A DNA stretch of 64,000 nt from Candidatus Aminicenantota bacterium (lineage in GTDB: Bacteria; Acidobacteriota; Aminicenantia; Aminicenantales; Aminicenantaceae), in assembly GCA_020344415.1 (NCBI GenBank), contig CP070825.1, forward strand, positions 2,161,781-2,225,780, in the 5' to 3' direction. This document shows positions 26,610 to 35,484 of this stretch, piece after piece. Each line of letters opens with the position of its first letter. Position 1 is the stretch's first letter. The position numbers were made by a program, and so were the translations under genes. The notes under the pieces were generated by a model that was not told the origin of the DNA, made no database searches, and was given only the letters and a program-made list of their open reading frames with translations.

Positions 26610-27485
26610 CTAATCCCTGAAAATAGGTCGTGTGAGGCACGTCGGCCCTCCCTGTCCTTTTAGAGAAATCTCCTCTCCCCGATATTCGAAGACTTCAATT
26701 CCTTCCTTTTCGAGCATCTCTTTTGTGAGAGGATTCCCAGAAAGCATTAGGCAGCGGCGCGGACTTAAAGCCAAGATGTTCGCAGCCATGGTCCCAAATT
26801 CAGTATCAGGGACTTCCACTAGGTCGATCTCTCTTTCAAGTAGCCAGTCACGAAAAGGAACGGGCAGGAGACGCGAATAAACAACAGCCAGATTATAATC
26901 CACAGGGCTAATAAGAGACATCAAATGCATGACATCTTCAGGGCCCTCCCAGTGAGGAAGTGGGACAACGTATAATTCATCAATAAAGCCAGAAGTCAAA
27001 TTCCTTAACTGCCGGATTCCATCTTGATTGGTTCTGTATCCTAAGCCAACAGCCATGGTATGTTCGTTGAGCAAAACGACATCTCCTCCCTCTAACATTC
27101 CTTCGCCATTAATTGTCCCTAGTATCGGAGTGTCTAATCCACGCAAAAAATCGCCGATGGCTTCTGGTTCCTCTCTTCGTTGCTCTTTTCCCATTTTGCA
27201 CAAGATAGCTCCTTTTTCTGTCACGAGTACAGGATCATGAACATAAATAGAATCAAGGCCAGTCTTATCATTTCTCGGCAGGAAGTGAACTTCCGGTATT
27301 CCCTTCTTGAGATAATCTATAAACTCTTCGTATTCTACCAACGCCCTCTTGAAATCAGGCGCACCAACATAATTAAGCTCTTTCCACTGGGTATGGATAT
27401 TCTCCTCATTTAGGAATGCCTCTCTGGGATGTTTGAGTAAAATACTTCTTATCTTTCCCACCATGGAACGACAGCCATATTCCAC
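26610..27485 (-). CDS. Amidinotransferase-fold hydrolase (dimethylargininase/arginine deiminase-like)
   Basis: 291 residues from a GTG with AGGAG ten bases upstream; an ATG eight codons in is an alternative. It has the catalytic layout of the guanidino-group-modifying superfamily: SIYVHDPVLV near residue 80, NGEGMLEGGDVVLL, the His motif PHWEGPEDVMHLMSLISP (about 188) and a C-terminal Cys in QGGPTCLTRPIFRD (about 284). It is shorter than arginine deiminase, nearer to dimethylarginine dimethylaminohydrolase. It acts on arginine or a related guanidine; the substrate cannot be fixed. No arginine catabolism genes are adjacent. Confidence 0.8.
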   Translation of the reverse strand: MEYGCRSMVGKIRSILLKHPREAFLNEENIHTQWKELNYVGAPDFKRALVEYEEFIDYLKKGIPEVHFLPRNDKTGLDSIYVHDPVLVTEKGAILCKMGKEQRREEPEAIGDFLRGLDTPILGTINGEGMLEGGDVVLLNEHTMAVGLGYRTNQDGIRQLRNLTSGFIDELYVVPLPHWEGPEDVMHLMSLISPVDYNLAVVYSRLLPVPFRDWLLEREIDLVEVPDTEFGTMAANILALSPRRCLMLSGNPLTKEMLEKEGIEVFEYRGEEISLKGQGGPTCLTRPIFRD

Positions 27486-27707
27486 GTCTATTATTCTCCT
27501 TTCTTAAAAATTCCAGTCAATAGAGTATTCATAACATAAAACGAACCTTCTATCCAAATTTTTTGATTAAATGGGAACAGGCTACTTTTTGAGCTAATGC
27601 AGGACAAATTCAAATCTTAGAAGAATAGAACATCTCGCTAATTCATTAATTTGCATGGCATTTTTATTTGTGTTAGAATTTTTCCGAAAAATCTTCAAGG
27701 AGATAAG
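27486..27707. other. Divergent intergenic region
   Basis: Separates the amidinotransferase and yebC genes and should hold both promoters. A fragment GGGAACAGGCTACTTTTT (27569-27586) is the same sequence that brackets the repeat at 8057-8192. AAGGAGATAAG at 27697-27707 is the ribosome binding site of yebC. Confidence 0.5.
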
Positions 27708-28457
27708 ATGTCAGGGCATTCTAAATGGCACTCTATCAAATATAAAAAAGCTGCTCAAGATGCCAAGAGAGGGAAAATATTCACAAAGATTATCAGAGAA
27801 CTAGCTGTGGCTGCCCGCATTGGCGGAGGCGAACCTGATACCAATCCACGATTGAGGAAAGCTGTCTCTGAAGCCAAGGCAGTGAATATGCCTGCAGATA
27901 ACATCAAAAGAGCCATCATGAAAGGCACAGGTCAATTGGAAGGGGTAAGCTATGAAGAGATCGCCTATGAGGGGTATGGGCCGGGAGGTGTGGCCATCTT
28001 TGTAGAAGTTTTATCCGACAATAAAAACAGAACCGTTTCTGAGCTGAGGCACGTCTTCTCCAAAAACGGTGGAAATATCGGTGAGTCCGGTTGTGTCTCT
28101 TGGATGTTCAAGCGAAAGGGATATGTCGTTGTCGAACAAACAAAAGCCTCAGAGGATGAACTCCTGGATGTCATCCTTGAAGCAGGAGCAGAGGATTTAA
28201 AGGAAGATGGAAGTAACTATGAAATCTTCACTCCACCTGAAAATTATGAAGAAGTAGTTAATGCATTGAAAGAGCACAACATAGAGTTAGCTGCTTCCAA
28301 CCTGGGGTATATCCCACAGAATTATGTTAAGTTGGAGGGAAAACAAGCTCAGCAACTTCTCCGCCTGATGGAAGAGCTAGAGGACCATGATGACGTTCAA
28401 CACGTTTGGGCCAACTTTGACATAGATGAAGAGGAAATTGCTAAATATTCGAACTGA
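27708..28457 (+). CDS. yebC: YebC/PmpR-family translation or transcription factor
   Basis: 249 residues starting MSGHSKWHSIKYKKAAQDAKRGK, the near-universal YebC N-terminus. The open frame extends 57 bases upstream but AAGGAGATAAG directly before ATG 27708 decides the start. VAARIGGGEPDTNPRLR, KAVNMPADNIKRAIMKGTG and YEGYGPGGVAI follow in the normal order. YebC/TACO1 proteins help ribosomes through proline stretches and some act as regulators. It heads the ruv cluster here, a common arrangement. Confidence 0.97.
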   Translation: MSGHSKWHSIKYKKAAQDAKRGKIFTKIIRELAVAARIGGGEPDTNPRLRKAVSEAKAVNMPADNIKRAIMKGTGQLEGVSYEEIAYEGYGPGGVAIFVEVLSDNKNRTVSELRHVFSKNGGNIGESGCVSWMFKRKGYVVVEQTKASEDELLDVILEAGAEDLKEDGSNYEIFTPPENYEEVVNALKEHNIELAASNLGYIPQNYVKLEGKQAQQLLRLMEELEDHDDVQHVWANFDIDEEEIAKYSN

Positions 28458-28469
28458 AAAATTAATCTG

Positions 28470-28976
28470 ATGAGGGTCCTCGGAATTGATCCAAGCATAC
28501 AATCTACAGGATTTGGCATTATTGAATACTCCCAAAATACTTATTTGGTCCTGAAATATGGCGTGATTAGGCCCTCCCGAAGCCAGCCCTTCCATCATAA
28601 GATAAACCATATAAGATCAAGCTTGGAGGATATCATAGTTGCCTTTGAACCAGAGGAGGTGGCCATCGAAAATCCTTTTTACGCTCAGAACATCAAAACA
28701 GCTATCACCCTTGGCCAGGTAAGAGGAGCTACCCTTGTAGCTATTGCTACTCATAATTGCTCACTCTATGAATATTCTGCATTGGAAATCAAAAAAGCAG
28801 TGACAGGCTACGGACGTGCAGATAAAAATCAGGTCATGATGATGGTCAAAACGCTCCTCAGCCTAGAGGACGAAAAATTGGAGACTGATGCCTCAGATGC
28901 CCTAGCAACAGCCTACTGCCATCTAAGCTCAAGAATTCTCCAACAAAAAATAGAAGAATCCGAAAGGAATAGCTAA
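28470..28976 (+). CDS. ruvC: Crossover junction endodeoxyribonuclease RuvC
   Basis: 168 residues. LGIDPSIQSTGFGII has the first catalytic Asp, EEVAIENPFYAQN the Glu, and ETDASDALATAYCH the final acidic pair. It resolves Holliday junctions made by RuvAB. It lies 12 bases after yebC and 8 before ruvA, so the cluster is probably one transcript. Confidence 0.97.
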   Translation: MRVLGIDPSIQSTGFGIIEYSQNTYLVLKYGVIRPSRSQPFHHKINHIRSSLEDIIVAFEPEEVAIENPFYAQNIKTAITLGQVRGATLVAIATHNCSLYEYSALEIKKAVTGYGRADKNQVMMMVKTLLSLEDEKLETDASDALATAYCHLSSRILQQKIEESERNS

Positions 28977-28984
28977 GAGAAAAG

Positions 28985-29572
28985 ATGATCGCCTACCTCA
29001 AGGGAAACCTCATTCAAAAATCAACCAGCCAGATTGTTCTTGATATCGGCGGCGTTGGTTACCGCGCATGGATTCCCCTTTCCACGTATCTCAAGCTTGG
29101 AGAACTCAGCGAAACGGTGGAACTTTTTATATATACACACGTAACCGACAATTCTCTATCCCTCTACGGGTTTGCAACTGAAGAGGAAAAGGAAACGTTC
29201 TTGAAATTAATCACTATCTCGGGAATCGGTCCCAAGCTTGCCCTGAATATACTCTCAGGAATAGAAGCATCCGATCTTGAGGATGCCATCAGACAGAGCG
29301 ATGTAGCCCGCATATCCCTTATACCAGGAATCGGAAAAAAGACAGCCATGCGTATCGCCCTCGAACTCCAAGAGAAACTCGAAAAAAAAGAAAAAGTATT
29401 CGAAGCAAAAGGCTCTCAGGAAAAAGAAGATATAATATCAGCTCTTATGAACTTGGGTTTTAAAAGAAAAGAAGTCGAAAGAATTGTGGATGAAACAATA
29501 AATTCATTAACACCCGAAGCAGGCTTTGAAAAACTTCTTAGAGAAAGCCTGAAAAGAATGGCAAAAATATGA
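28985..29572 (+). CDS. ruvA: Holliday junction DNA helicase subunit RuvA
   Basis: 195 residues. An N-terminal OB domain (IAYLKGNLIQKSTSQIVLDI, VGYRAWIP), two helix-hairpin-helix motifs (TISGIGPKLALNIL and SLIPGIGKKTAMRIALEL) and a C-terminal domain III (DIISALMNLGFKRKEVERIV) are present. RuvA binds the four-way junction and loads RuvB. Confidence 0.97.
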   Translation: MIAYLKGNLIQKSTSQIVLDIGGVGYRAWIPLSTYLKLGELSETVELFIYTHVTDNSLSLYGFATEEEKETFLKLITISGIGPKLALNILSGIEASDLEDAIRQSDVARISLIPGIGKKTAMRIALELQEKLEKKEKVFEAKGSQEKEDIISALMNLGFKRKEVERIVDETINSLTPEAGFEKLLRESLKRMAKI

Positions 29573-29666
29573 AGTTGTTGTCGTAAGGGTCTGATTTATC
29601 AAGCCCACCTGTATATAAAGTAGAGAATATAGAAGAAAAGAGATTGAGAAAAGGAAACAGAAAAAA

Positions 29667-30686
29667 ATGGAAGCGGTCCTAAGTCCGGTACGAACAAAAG
29701 AAGACCTTCTCTTTGAAGACAGTCTCCGCCCACGAAGCTTTGAAGAGTTCATCGGGCAGGAAACCGTTAAGTCAAACCTAAAAATCTTTATCAAAGCCGC
29801 ACAAAAAAGAGACGAACACCTTGACCATGTTCTCCTTTATGGACCTCCCGGACTGGGCAAAACCAGTCTCGCCTACCTCATCGCAAAGGAGATGGGGGTA
29901 GGGATTAAGCCCACATCAGGACCGGTGATTGAGAGGACCGGAGACCTTTCCGCCATCCTCTCAAATCTGCAACAAAAAGAGATTCTCTTTATAGATGAGA
30001 TTCACAGGCTTCACCCTTCTGTAGAGGAAATTCTCTACTCGGCCATGGAAGATTTCAGGTTGGATATCATCATCGGTCAAGGGCCAAGCGCCCGAAGCCA
30101 CAAGTTGCACTTAAAAAAATTCACCATGATCGGCGCAACAACGCGAGCAGGACGGATCACGCCTCCTCTAAGGGGAAGATTCGGTATCATCCACCGTCTC
30201 GATTACTACAAAAAAGAGGACCTCACAAAGATTATCAAAAGGTCTTCCTCAATCCTTAAGGTCTCGATCGATGATTCAGGAGCGGGACAAATAGCCCTGC
30301 GCTCCCGAGGAACTCCGAGAGTCGCCAACAGATTATTAAGGCGTGTGAGAGATTATGCTGATGTGAAGGGAACCGGGAAAATCACAGCCAAAGAAGCCAC
30401 TAACGCCTTGGACATGATGGAGGTCGACTCTCTGGGTCTGGATGAAGTGGACAGAAAAATACTCTTAACCATCATTGAAAATTTTAATGGGGGACCGGTG
30501 GGAATCAACACGATTGCCGCAGCAATCGATGAAGAAAAAGACACAATTGAATCCATTTACGAACCGTTCTTGATGCGCATCGGATTTTTAGAGCGAACGA
30601 TCCGAGGTCGCAAAGTTACCTCAAAGGCTTATAAGCATTTAGGCCTATTGTCTACTTCATCGCAGCAAAAGTTGTTCAAAGAATAA
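29667..30686 (+). CDS. ruvB: Holliday junction branch migration ATPase RuvB
   Basis: 339 residues. [12 protein letters not shown], Walker [12 protein letters not shown], Walker [10 protein letters not shown], sensor 1 GATTRAG and the arginine finger region PPLRGRFGI, then a winged-helix C-terminus. AGGAAACAG precedes the ATG. The 94 bases after ruvA carry a short family-A like scrap (TGATTTATCAAGCCCACCTG) and no gene. Confidence 0.97.
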   Translation: MEAVLSPVRTKEDLLFEDSLRPRSFEEFIGQETVKSNLKIFIKAAQKRDEHLDHVLLYGPPGLGKTSLAYLIAKEMGVGIKPTSGPVIERTGDLSAILSNLQQKEILFIDEIHRLHPSVEEILYSAMEDFRLDIIIGQGPSARSHKLHLKKFTMIGATTRAGRITPPLRGRFGIIHRLDYYKKEDLTKIIKRSSSILKVSIDDSGAGQIALRSRGTPRVANRLLRRVRDYADVKGTGKITAKEATNALDMMEVDSLGLDEVDRKILLTIIENFNGGPVGINTIAAAIDEEKDTIESIYEPFLMRIGFLERTIRGRKVTSKAYKHLGLLSTSSQQKLFKE

Positions 30687-30694
30687 AAGTACAA

Positions 30695-30886
30695 TGGGGT
30701 CAGGCTTTCATAAGTTTTATAACTTTTATTTGATTGGAAGTGAATCCTTTGTCCCGCAGGAATCAGGCCTTATCTGGGGGAGGTCAGGATGGCCAAGGGA
30801 GGCAAAATTCCTGTCTTCAGCAGCAAGGCTTGATCTTAGAGGTATGTGCATTATTAAACTATAAAACTTATGAAAGCCTGACCCCA
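30695..30886. mobile_element. Family B MITE-like element upstream of queA
   Basis: A 192-bp element with terminal inverted repeats of about 26 bp: left TGGGGTCAGGCTTTCATAAG at 30695, then TTTTAT, and the reverse complement ending at 30886. The interior holds no gene and no similarity to the other copy (34561-34655) beyond the ends. It fills the ruvB-queA gap, and its right end directly abuts the queA ATG at 30887. Size and structure fit a non-autonomous transposon (MITE); no transposase is in the window. Confidence 0.8.
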
Positions 30887-31918
30887 ATGCTAACATCTGA
30901 CTTCGATTATTCCCTTCCTCAAGAATTGATTGCTCAAAAACCACTCCCCCAGAGGCATCAATCGAAGATGATGGTCCTCAACCGTCGCAACGAAGAAATC
31001 ATCCATTCGAAATTTAAGGCACTCCCCCGCTTTTTAAAAAAAGGAGACGTGCTAGTCCTCAATAACACCAGAGTAATTCCTGCAAAAGCATGGGGTAAAA
31101 CAGGCAGAAAAGAAATGGAATTTCTCTTCTTGAAGGAAAGCCAAGAGGGATTATGGGAAGTCCTTTGCCGTCCAGCCAAAAGAGCCAAGCTCGGGGATAT
31201 AATTTCTTTCTCTGCGGGATTCGAGGGGAAAATCATAGAATTTGGCAGGGAGGGAAAAAGAGTGATCCGTTTTTCATCTGCAGATGTCCTTAAAAAGCTA
31301 AAAAAAGCAGGCTTCGCCCCACTACCTCCCTATATCAAGCGGAAGGGAAAAAACGAAAAATTGCGGGCACTGGATTTAGAAAGATACCAGACCGTTTTTT
31401 CCAAAAAAGAAGGTGCCATAGCTGCTCCTACTGCAGGGTTGCACTTCACCACTAAAATCCTGGAGGAAATCCAATCAAAAGGAGTAGAAATTGTCCAGAT
31501 CACTTTGGATGTCGGGCTGGCAACTTTCCAGCCAGTAAGGATCAAACGCATAGAAAATCATCGAATGCTCGAAGAAAATTATTTCATCAGCCGAAAGGCC
31601 GCTCAAATTATAAACAACGCAAAAAAAGAGGACAGATCAGTAGTAGCTGTGGGAACAACATCTGTCAGAGCACTAGAGAGCGCCTACAGAGATAGAAAAG
31701 TCAGGTCTGGTCAAGCATCCACCGAGCTTTTTATCTATCCGGGCTATGCATTTAAAGTCGTGGACACGCTCTTAACTAATTTCCACCTTCCCAAATCAAC
31801 TCTACTGATGCTTGTGGCAGCTTTTTCAGGAAGAGATTTCATCAAAAAAGCCTACAGGAAAGCGATATCCGAAAAATACAGATTCTACAGCTATGGCGAC
31901 TGTATGCTCGTCCTTTAA
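30887..31918 (+). CDS. queA: S-adenosylmethionine:tRNA ribosyltransferase-isomerase
   Basis: 343 residues from ATG 30887; the frame is open farther upstream, but MLTSDFDYSLPQELIAQKPL matches the QueA N-terminus. DVLVLNNTRVIPAK, EGAIAAPTAGLHFT, DVGLATFQPV and TSVRALES are QueA motifs. It transfers and rearranges the ribosyl part of SAM onto preQ1 in tRNA, the penultimate step to queuosine. Its usual partner tgt is absent. There is no Shine-Dalgarno: the bases in front are the end of a family B element. Confidence 0.96.
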   Translation: MLTSDFDYSLPQELIAQKPLPQRHQSKMMVLNRRNEEIIHSKFKALPRFLKKGDVLVLNNTRVIPAKAWGKTGRKEMEFLFLKESQEGLWEVLCRPAKRAKLGDIISFSAGFEGKIIEFGREGKRVIRFSSADVLKKLKKAGFAPLPPYIKRKGKNEKLRALDLERYQTVFSKKEGAIAAPTAGLHFTTKILEEIQSKGVEIVQITLDVGLATFQPVRIKRIENHRMLEENYFISRKAAQIINNAKKEDRSVVAVGTTSVRALESAYRDRKVRSGQASTELFIYPGYAFKVVDTLLTNFHLPKSTLLMLVAAFSGRDFIKKAYRKAISEKYRFYSYGDCMLVL

Positions 31919-32031
31919 TTTGACAAAATTAATTTCATGCCTTATAAAAAACCAAAGACTAATAGAATTTAAATTACTAGTGCCGAATTGTCTTTTCCGA
32001 GAAATAACGAAATAGAACAAGGCAGGACAGA

Positions 32032-32391
32032 GTGACAGATAAGAAAGAAAGAAAAAACAACAAGGAAATAGAGGAAAAGCTAGAAAGTATTCTTTACCCC
32101 TCTACTCAGGCCAAATCCTTCAAAATCACCCTGACTTTTGGGCATAAAACTTCACCGAATTATAAAAAAGCGGTGAAGCTCGCTAAGAAAAATCCCGCCT
32201 ATAAAGAAGAAGGAAAAGGAGAATGGCTTCGTCATTCTGCCACATATACTCCATCTGATGTCGATGACCTCTTTGAGCTATTCAACCTGGTCCATGAATG
32301 GGATAATGTTGAAGTCCTTGTGAATCACAAGAAAATCCCCTATGGGCATCAGCTCTGGCTGCCCTTAATGTGGTTTTACCGCATCAAATAA
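32032..32391 (+). CDS. Small protein of unknown function
   Basis: 119 residues from a GTG start. Basic and charged N-terminus (KKERKNNKEIEEKLESI), then KITLTFGHKTSPNYKKAVKL, GEWLRHSATYTPSDVDDLFELFNLVHEWDNVEVLVN and a C-terminal PYGHQLWLPLMWFYRIK. It has no signal peptide or membrane helix. I do not recognise the family. It lies 113 bases after queA and its stop is next to the convergent pfkB gene. Confidence 0.6.
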   Translation: MTDKKERKNNKEIEEKLESILYPSTQAKSFKITLTFGHKTSPNYKKAVKLAKKNPAYKEEGKGEWLRHSATYTPSDVDDLFELFNLVHEWDNVEVLVNHKKIPYGHQLWLPLMWFYRIK

Positions 32392-32402
32392 GGGGTCAGG
32401 TT

Positions 32403-33302
32403 TCAAAAAGAAACAAGTTTCTTAAATTCAAGATGACGTTCTTCTATTTCTGAGAGAGACAAAGATTTAAGCCGGTCGATGCCAAAATCTTCGATGACAA
32501 AGGAAGCCAGGGCACTTCCATAGACGGCAGCCTTGCGAATCTCTTTCTCGTCGAAAGAATTGACTCTATCCAGATAGCCTAAAAAGCCACCAGCAAAACA
32601 ATCTCCGGCTCCCGTCGGATCGATAACTTCTTCGCAGGGATAAGCTAGGGCTCCAAAAACAAACTCCTTCCCCAAAACCAGGGCCCCATGCTCGCCCTTC
32701 TTTATTATGATGAACGAAGGCCCTCTTTCCAGAAGCTTTCTCCCGGCTTTGACGAGATTAACCTCCTGAGAGAGCATTCTTATTTCTTCTTCATTCCCAA
32801 AAAACATATCCACTCTCTCTAACACTCTTAAAAGCGAGTCTGGTTTTAGGTTGATCCATAAATTGATCGTATCCATTGCTGTAAGCTTCGGTTCTTTTGC
32901 CTGATTAAGGATTTCCTCCTGCTGGTCAGGATCGATGTTAGCTAGAAAGACAAGTTCGGCAGGCCTGTAATCGGGAGGAAGCTGAGGACTAAAATCTTCA
33001 AAGACGTTCAATTCTGTCCTGATAGTAGTCCTTTGGTTAGGATCATTGCCATAGCGGCCCTCCCAATGAAAGGTTTTTCCTGATCGAACCTCTATTCCCT
33101 TAGTATCAATTTTTCTTTTTTTAAAAAGATCGATTACCTCTTCAGGAAAATCTTCCCCCACTACACTTACAATCATTGGTTGAGTAAAAAAACTCGCAGC
33201 CAAAGAGCAATATGTGCCTGAACCTCCCACAATCTTTTCCCTTCTTCCATAGGGAGTCTCAATAGTATCAAAAGCTACGGAACCGACAATAACTAAACTC
33301 AT
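32403..33302 (-). CDS. PfkB-family sugar or nucleoside kinase
   Basis: 299 residues. It has the N-terminal substrate motif GGSGTYCSLAASFF, VSVVGEDF, and the C-terminal DPTGAGDCFAGGFLGYLDR with catalytic Asp and the anion hole. VDMFFGNEEEIRML and IIIKKGEHGALVL are also typical. The substrate cannot be read from these motifs. It starts 16 bases after the MTA phosphorylase stop, so the two are probably co-transcribed and may share a purine-nucleoside or methionine-salvage role, which is inference. Confidence 0.88.
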   Translation of the reverse strand: MSLVIVGSVAFDTIETPYGRREKIVGGSGTYCSLAASFFTQPMIVSVVGEDFPEEVIDLFKKRKIDTKGIEVRSGKTFHWEGRYGNDPNQRTTIRTELNVFEDFSPQLPPDYRPAELVFLANIDPDQQEEILNQAKEPKLTAMDTINLWINLKPDSLLRVLERVDMFFGNEEEIRMLSQEVNLVKAGRKLLERGPSFIIIKKGEHGALVLGKEFVFGALAYPCEEVIDPTGAGDCFAGGFLGYLDRVNSFDEKEIRKAAVYGSALASFVIEDFGIDRLKSLSLSEIEERHLEFKKLVSF

Positions 33303-33317
33303 GGAAACTATCCGGTC

Positions 33318-34208
33318 TTATTTAATGTATTTTCCTATGACAAAACGCAGTCTGGTCTTAATTTCCTCTGGAATGAGATCGGGATCGGTGATGATACAAC
33401 TTTTTAGCGCTTGAGCACACTCACAGTCGCTGCTTCTCTGGACATTGAGATTCGCCACGGCTTTCTTGATGATAGCTTTTGCATTGTCAATATTCAAGCG
33501 CATATTCTCTAAAATCATCTCAATTGTGACCGGCTCCTCGACCGCATGCCACGCATCATAATCAGTGACCAGATTCATTGTGGAATAACAAATTTCTGCC
33601 TCACGGCTTAATTTTGCCTCTGTGGCGCTGGTCATACCAATGACATCACATCCCCAAGAACGGTAGACTTTGGACTCAGCCTTACTTGAAAAGGCCGGAC
33701 CCTCGATACAGATGTATGTTCCTCCTCGCTGAACACTCAATTCGAGCTCTTTTCCTGCATTGAACAGAGCTCCTGAAAGCTCAGGGCACACCGGCTGGGC
33801 AAAGCTCATATGGGCGGCAATTCCATCGCCAAAAAACGAGCTCTTCCTCCGAGTCCTGTCGAAGAATTGGTCTGAAAAAACAATATCTTTGGGCTTTATC
33901 TCTTCCCTGAGTGAACCAACCGAGTTGACAGAGATAATCCTCTCCACGCCGAGCATTTTAAACCCATAAATATTCGCTCGATAATTTATTTCAAAAGGCA
34001 AAACTCGGTGTCCTCTACCATGGCGGCTGAGAAAGGCAACTCTCTTCCCTTCCAGCGAACCTGTGATGTAGGCATCTGATGGGCTTCCAAGGGGCGTTTC
34101 AAACTCAACCTCTTCAACGTCTTCAATTCCCTCAATCTCATAAAGCCCTGTTCCTCCGAGGATTCCTATCTCCACCCGGGGAAGCTTGTCTTGTCTTTCA
34201 GCGTCCAT
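33318..34208 (-). CDS. mtnP: S-methyl-5'-thioadenosine phosphorylase
   Basis: 296 residues. ILGGTGLYEIEGIEDVEEVEF, FLSRHGRGHRVLPFEINYRAN, ICIEGPAFSSKAESKVYR and VIGMTSATEAKLSREAEICY are PNP/MTAP signatures, and VTDYDAW matches MTAP. It splits methylthioadenosine into adenine and methylthioribose-1-phosphate. TAGGAGGAGAG before the ATG is a strong ribosome binding site. Some relatives prefer inosine or other nucleosides, so the exact substrate is less sure. Confidence 0.92.
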   Translation of the reverse strand: MDAERQDKLPRVEIGILGGTGLYEIEGIEDVEEVEFETPLGSPSDAYITGSLEGKRVAFLSRHGRGHRVLPFEINYRANIYGFKMLGVERIISVNSVGSLREEIKPKDIVFSDQFFDRTRRKSSFFGDGIAAHMSFAQPVCPELSGALFNAGKELELSVQRGGTYICIEGPAFSSKAESKVYRSWGCDVIGMTSATEAKLSREAEICYSTMNLVTDYDAWHAVEEPVTIEMILENMRLNIDNAKAIIKKAVANLNVQRSSDCECAQALKSCIITDPDLIPEEIKTRLRFVIGKYIK

Positions 34209-34263
34209 CTCTCCTCCTAAAACAAGGTTATTGATATATAATTAATCATACAACAAGTCAAGA

Positions 34264-34405
34264 GATGCTCAGGGCAGAGAGTTCTGAAAACACGCAGCTT
34301 TTGGCCCAGCGAGCCAAAAGCTGCTCGGTTTCAGGCCTCGCTCTCCTCTTCAAGGAACCATGCCCGCTCAGCCTTCAAACGGTTTTTTTCACCCACTGCC
34401 CTTCG
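34264..34405 (+). repeat. Family C structured element, full copy
   Basis: Outer arms (ATGCTCAGGGCAG near 34265-34277, pairing with CTGCCCTTCGCAT near 34396-34408, two mismatches) enclose a 12-bp hairpin, GCAGCTTTTGGC-CCAGCGA-GCCAAAAGCTGC at 34294-34324, then TGCTCGGTTTCAGGC, a short second hairpin (TCCT/AGGA at 34344-34356) and GCCTTCAAACGGTTTT. The same order, loops and linkers occur on the minus strand at 49550-49698 with a different helix sequence. It lies in a 505-base gap between mtnP and the sirtuin gene, which also holds C2 and B2. Confidence 0.78.
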
Positions 34406-34453
34406 CATTTCTGTCAAAAAGGTAGAAAAGAGAATTACGTTAAGATTTTGAAT

Positions 34454-34523
34454 GATGCTCAGGGCAGAGAGTTCTGAAAACACGCAGCTTTTGGCCCAGC
34501 GAGCCAAAAGCTGCTCGGTTTCA
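34454..34523 (+). repeat. Family C element, identical partial copy
   Basis: 70 bases identical by eye to 34264-34333, covering the left arm, the 12-bp hairpin and CGGTTTCA. The rest of the element is missing. Identity suggests a recent duplication 190 bases from the full copy. Confidence 0.85.
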
Positions 34524-34560
34524 AGCTTCTGAGAGATCTTACTTTAATAATATGCAGCAT

Positions 34561-34655
34561 TGGGTTCAGGCTTTCATAAGTTTTATAATTGATAATTTTT
34601 TGAAATTTTATTCTATTCCTTAATAAACTATAAAACTTGTGAAAGCCTGACCCCA
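34561..34655. mobile_element. Family B MITE-like element, short copy
   Basis: 95 bp with inverted ends: TGGGTTCAGGCTTTCATAAG at the left, and the complement of TGGGGTCAGGCTTTCACAAG at the right, ending 34655. The AT-rich interior differs from the 30695-30886 copy. The coding-strand-like frames across these ends are shadows of the repeat. Confidence 0.8.
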
Positions 34656-34713
34656 ACTTAAATTTTGATTTTTAGCTGAGAAAAGATTATCCTATTGGGC
34701 GAAAGGATAACAT

Positions 34714-35478
34714 TTGAGCAACAAAATGGAAATAGAACCATTAATCGAGCTTCTTCTAAACACAACGCGAGTCGCAGTTTTAACGGGAGCTGGAATCTCG
34801 GCTGAATGTGGGATTCCTACCTTTAGGGGAGAAGGCGGCCTTTGGAAGAAACATCGGCCAGAAGAACTGGCTACGCCCACGGCATTCTCTCAAAATCCGA
34901 ATCTTGTTTGGGAATGGTACGATTGGCGGCGCGGAATCATCGGATCAAAAGATCCCAATCCCGGCCATGAAGTTCTAGCCCAATGGGAAAAAGTCTTTCC
35001 GTCCTTCTCTCTTGTCACCCAAAACATAGATGGTCTTCATCAAAAATCAGGCTCGACAAAAGTCCTTGAACTCCACGGCAATATCTGGAAATTCAGATGT
35101 ACAGAGGAAGGAACAATTACAGATAATCATGATGTGCCATTAAAAAAAATGCCTCCTCTTTGCGAGGCATGCGGAGCTCTTCTCAGGCCTCATGTAGTCT
35201 GGTTCGGAGAATCCCTTTCCCCTACTATCCTTCAGAAAGCATTCTTGACCAGCGCAAGCTGCGAGGCGATGTTTGTTATCGGCACCTCTGCTGTGGTTCA
35301 ACCTGCTGCTTCTCTTCCTCTTCAAGCAGCTAACGCTGGAGCAAAGATCGTGGAGATTAATCCTGATCCGACTCCCCTAACCTCCTATGCTGATTTTTCT
35401 TTTAGAGGAAAATCAGGTGAGATCCTACCTGCCATAGATAAAGAATTCAGCAGGCGATTTAAAGAAGCAAAGGAATAA
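34714..35478 (+). CDS. cobB: NAD-dependent protein deacylase (sirtuin)
   Basis: 254 residues from a TTG at 34714. AAAGGA lies 6 bases before it, whereas the in-frame ATG at 34726 is 18 bases away, so TTG is preferred. GAGISAECGIPTFRG, TQNIDGLHQKSGS, LHGNIW with the catalytic His, and GTSAVVQPAASL are sirtuin motifs. The Y-x-x-R motif (YDWRR) is that of class III desuccinylase/deacetylases. Only one Cys is seen in the first half of the zinc site (FRCTEEG) and two in the second (CEAC). It leads a compact run with larC, folE and metG. Confidence 0.93.
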   Translation: MSNKMEIEPLIELLLNTTRVAVLTGAGISAECGIPTFRGEGGLWKKHRPEELATPTAFSQNPNLVWEWYDWRRGIIGSKDPNPGHEVLAQWEKVFPSFSLVTQNIDGLHQKSGSTKVLELHGNIWKFRCTEEGTITDNHDVPLKKMPPLCEACGALLRPHVVWFGESLSPTILQKAFLTSASCEAMFVIGTSAVVQPAASLPLQAANAGAKIVEINPDPTPLTSYADFSFRGKSGEILPAIDKEFSRRFKEAKE

Positions 35479-35484
35479 TACGAG

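Noticed and set aside
34459..34656. 65-codon open frame containing GSGFHKFYSL and NYKTYESL
   Set aside because: These are translations of the family B ends and also appear upstream of queA; no gene features.
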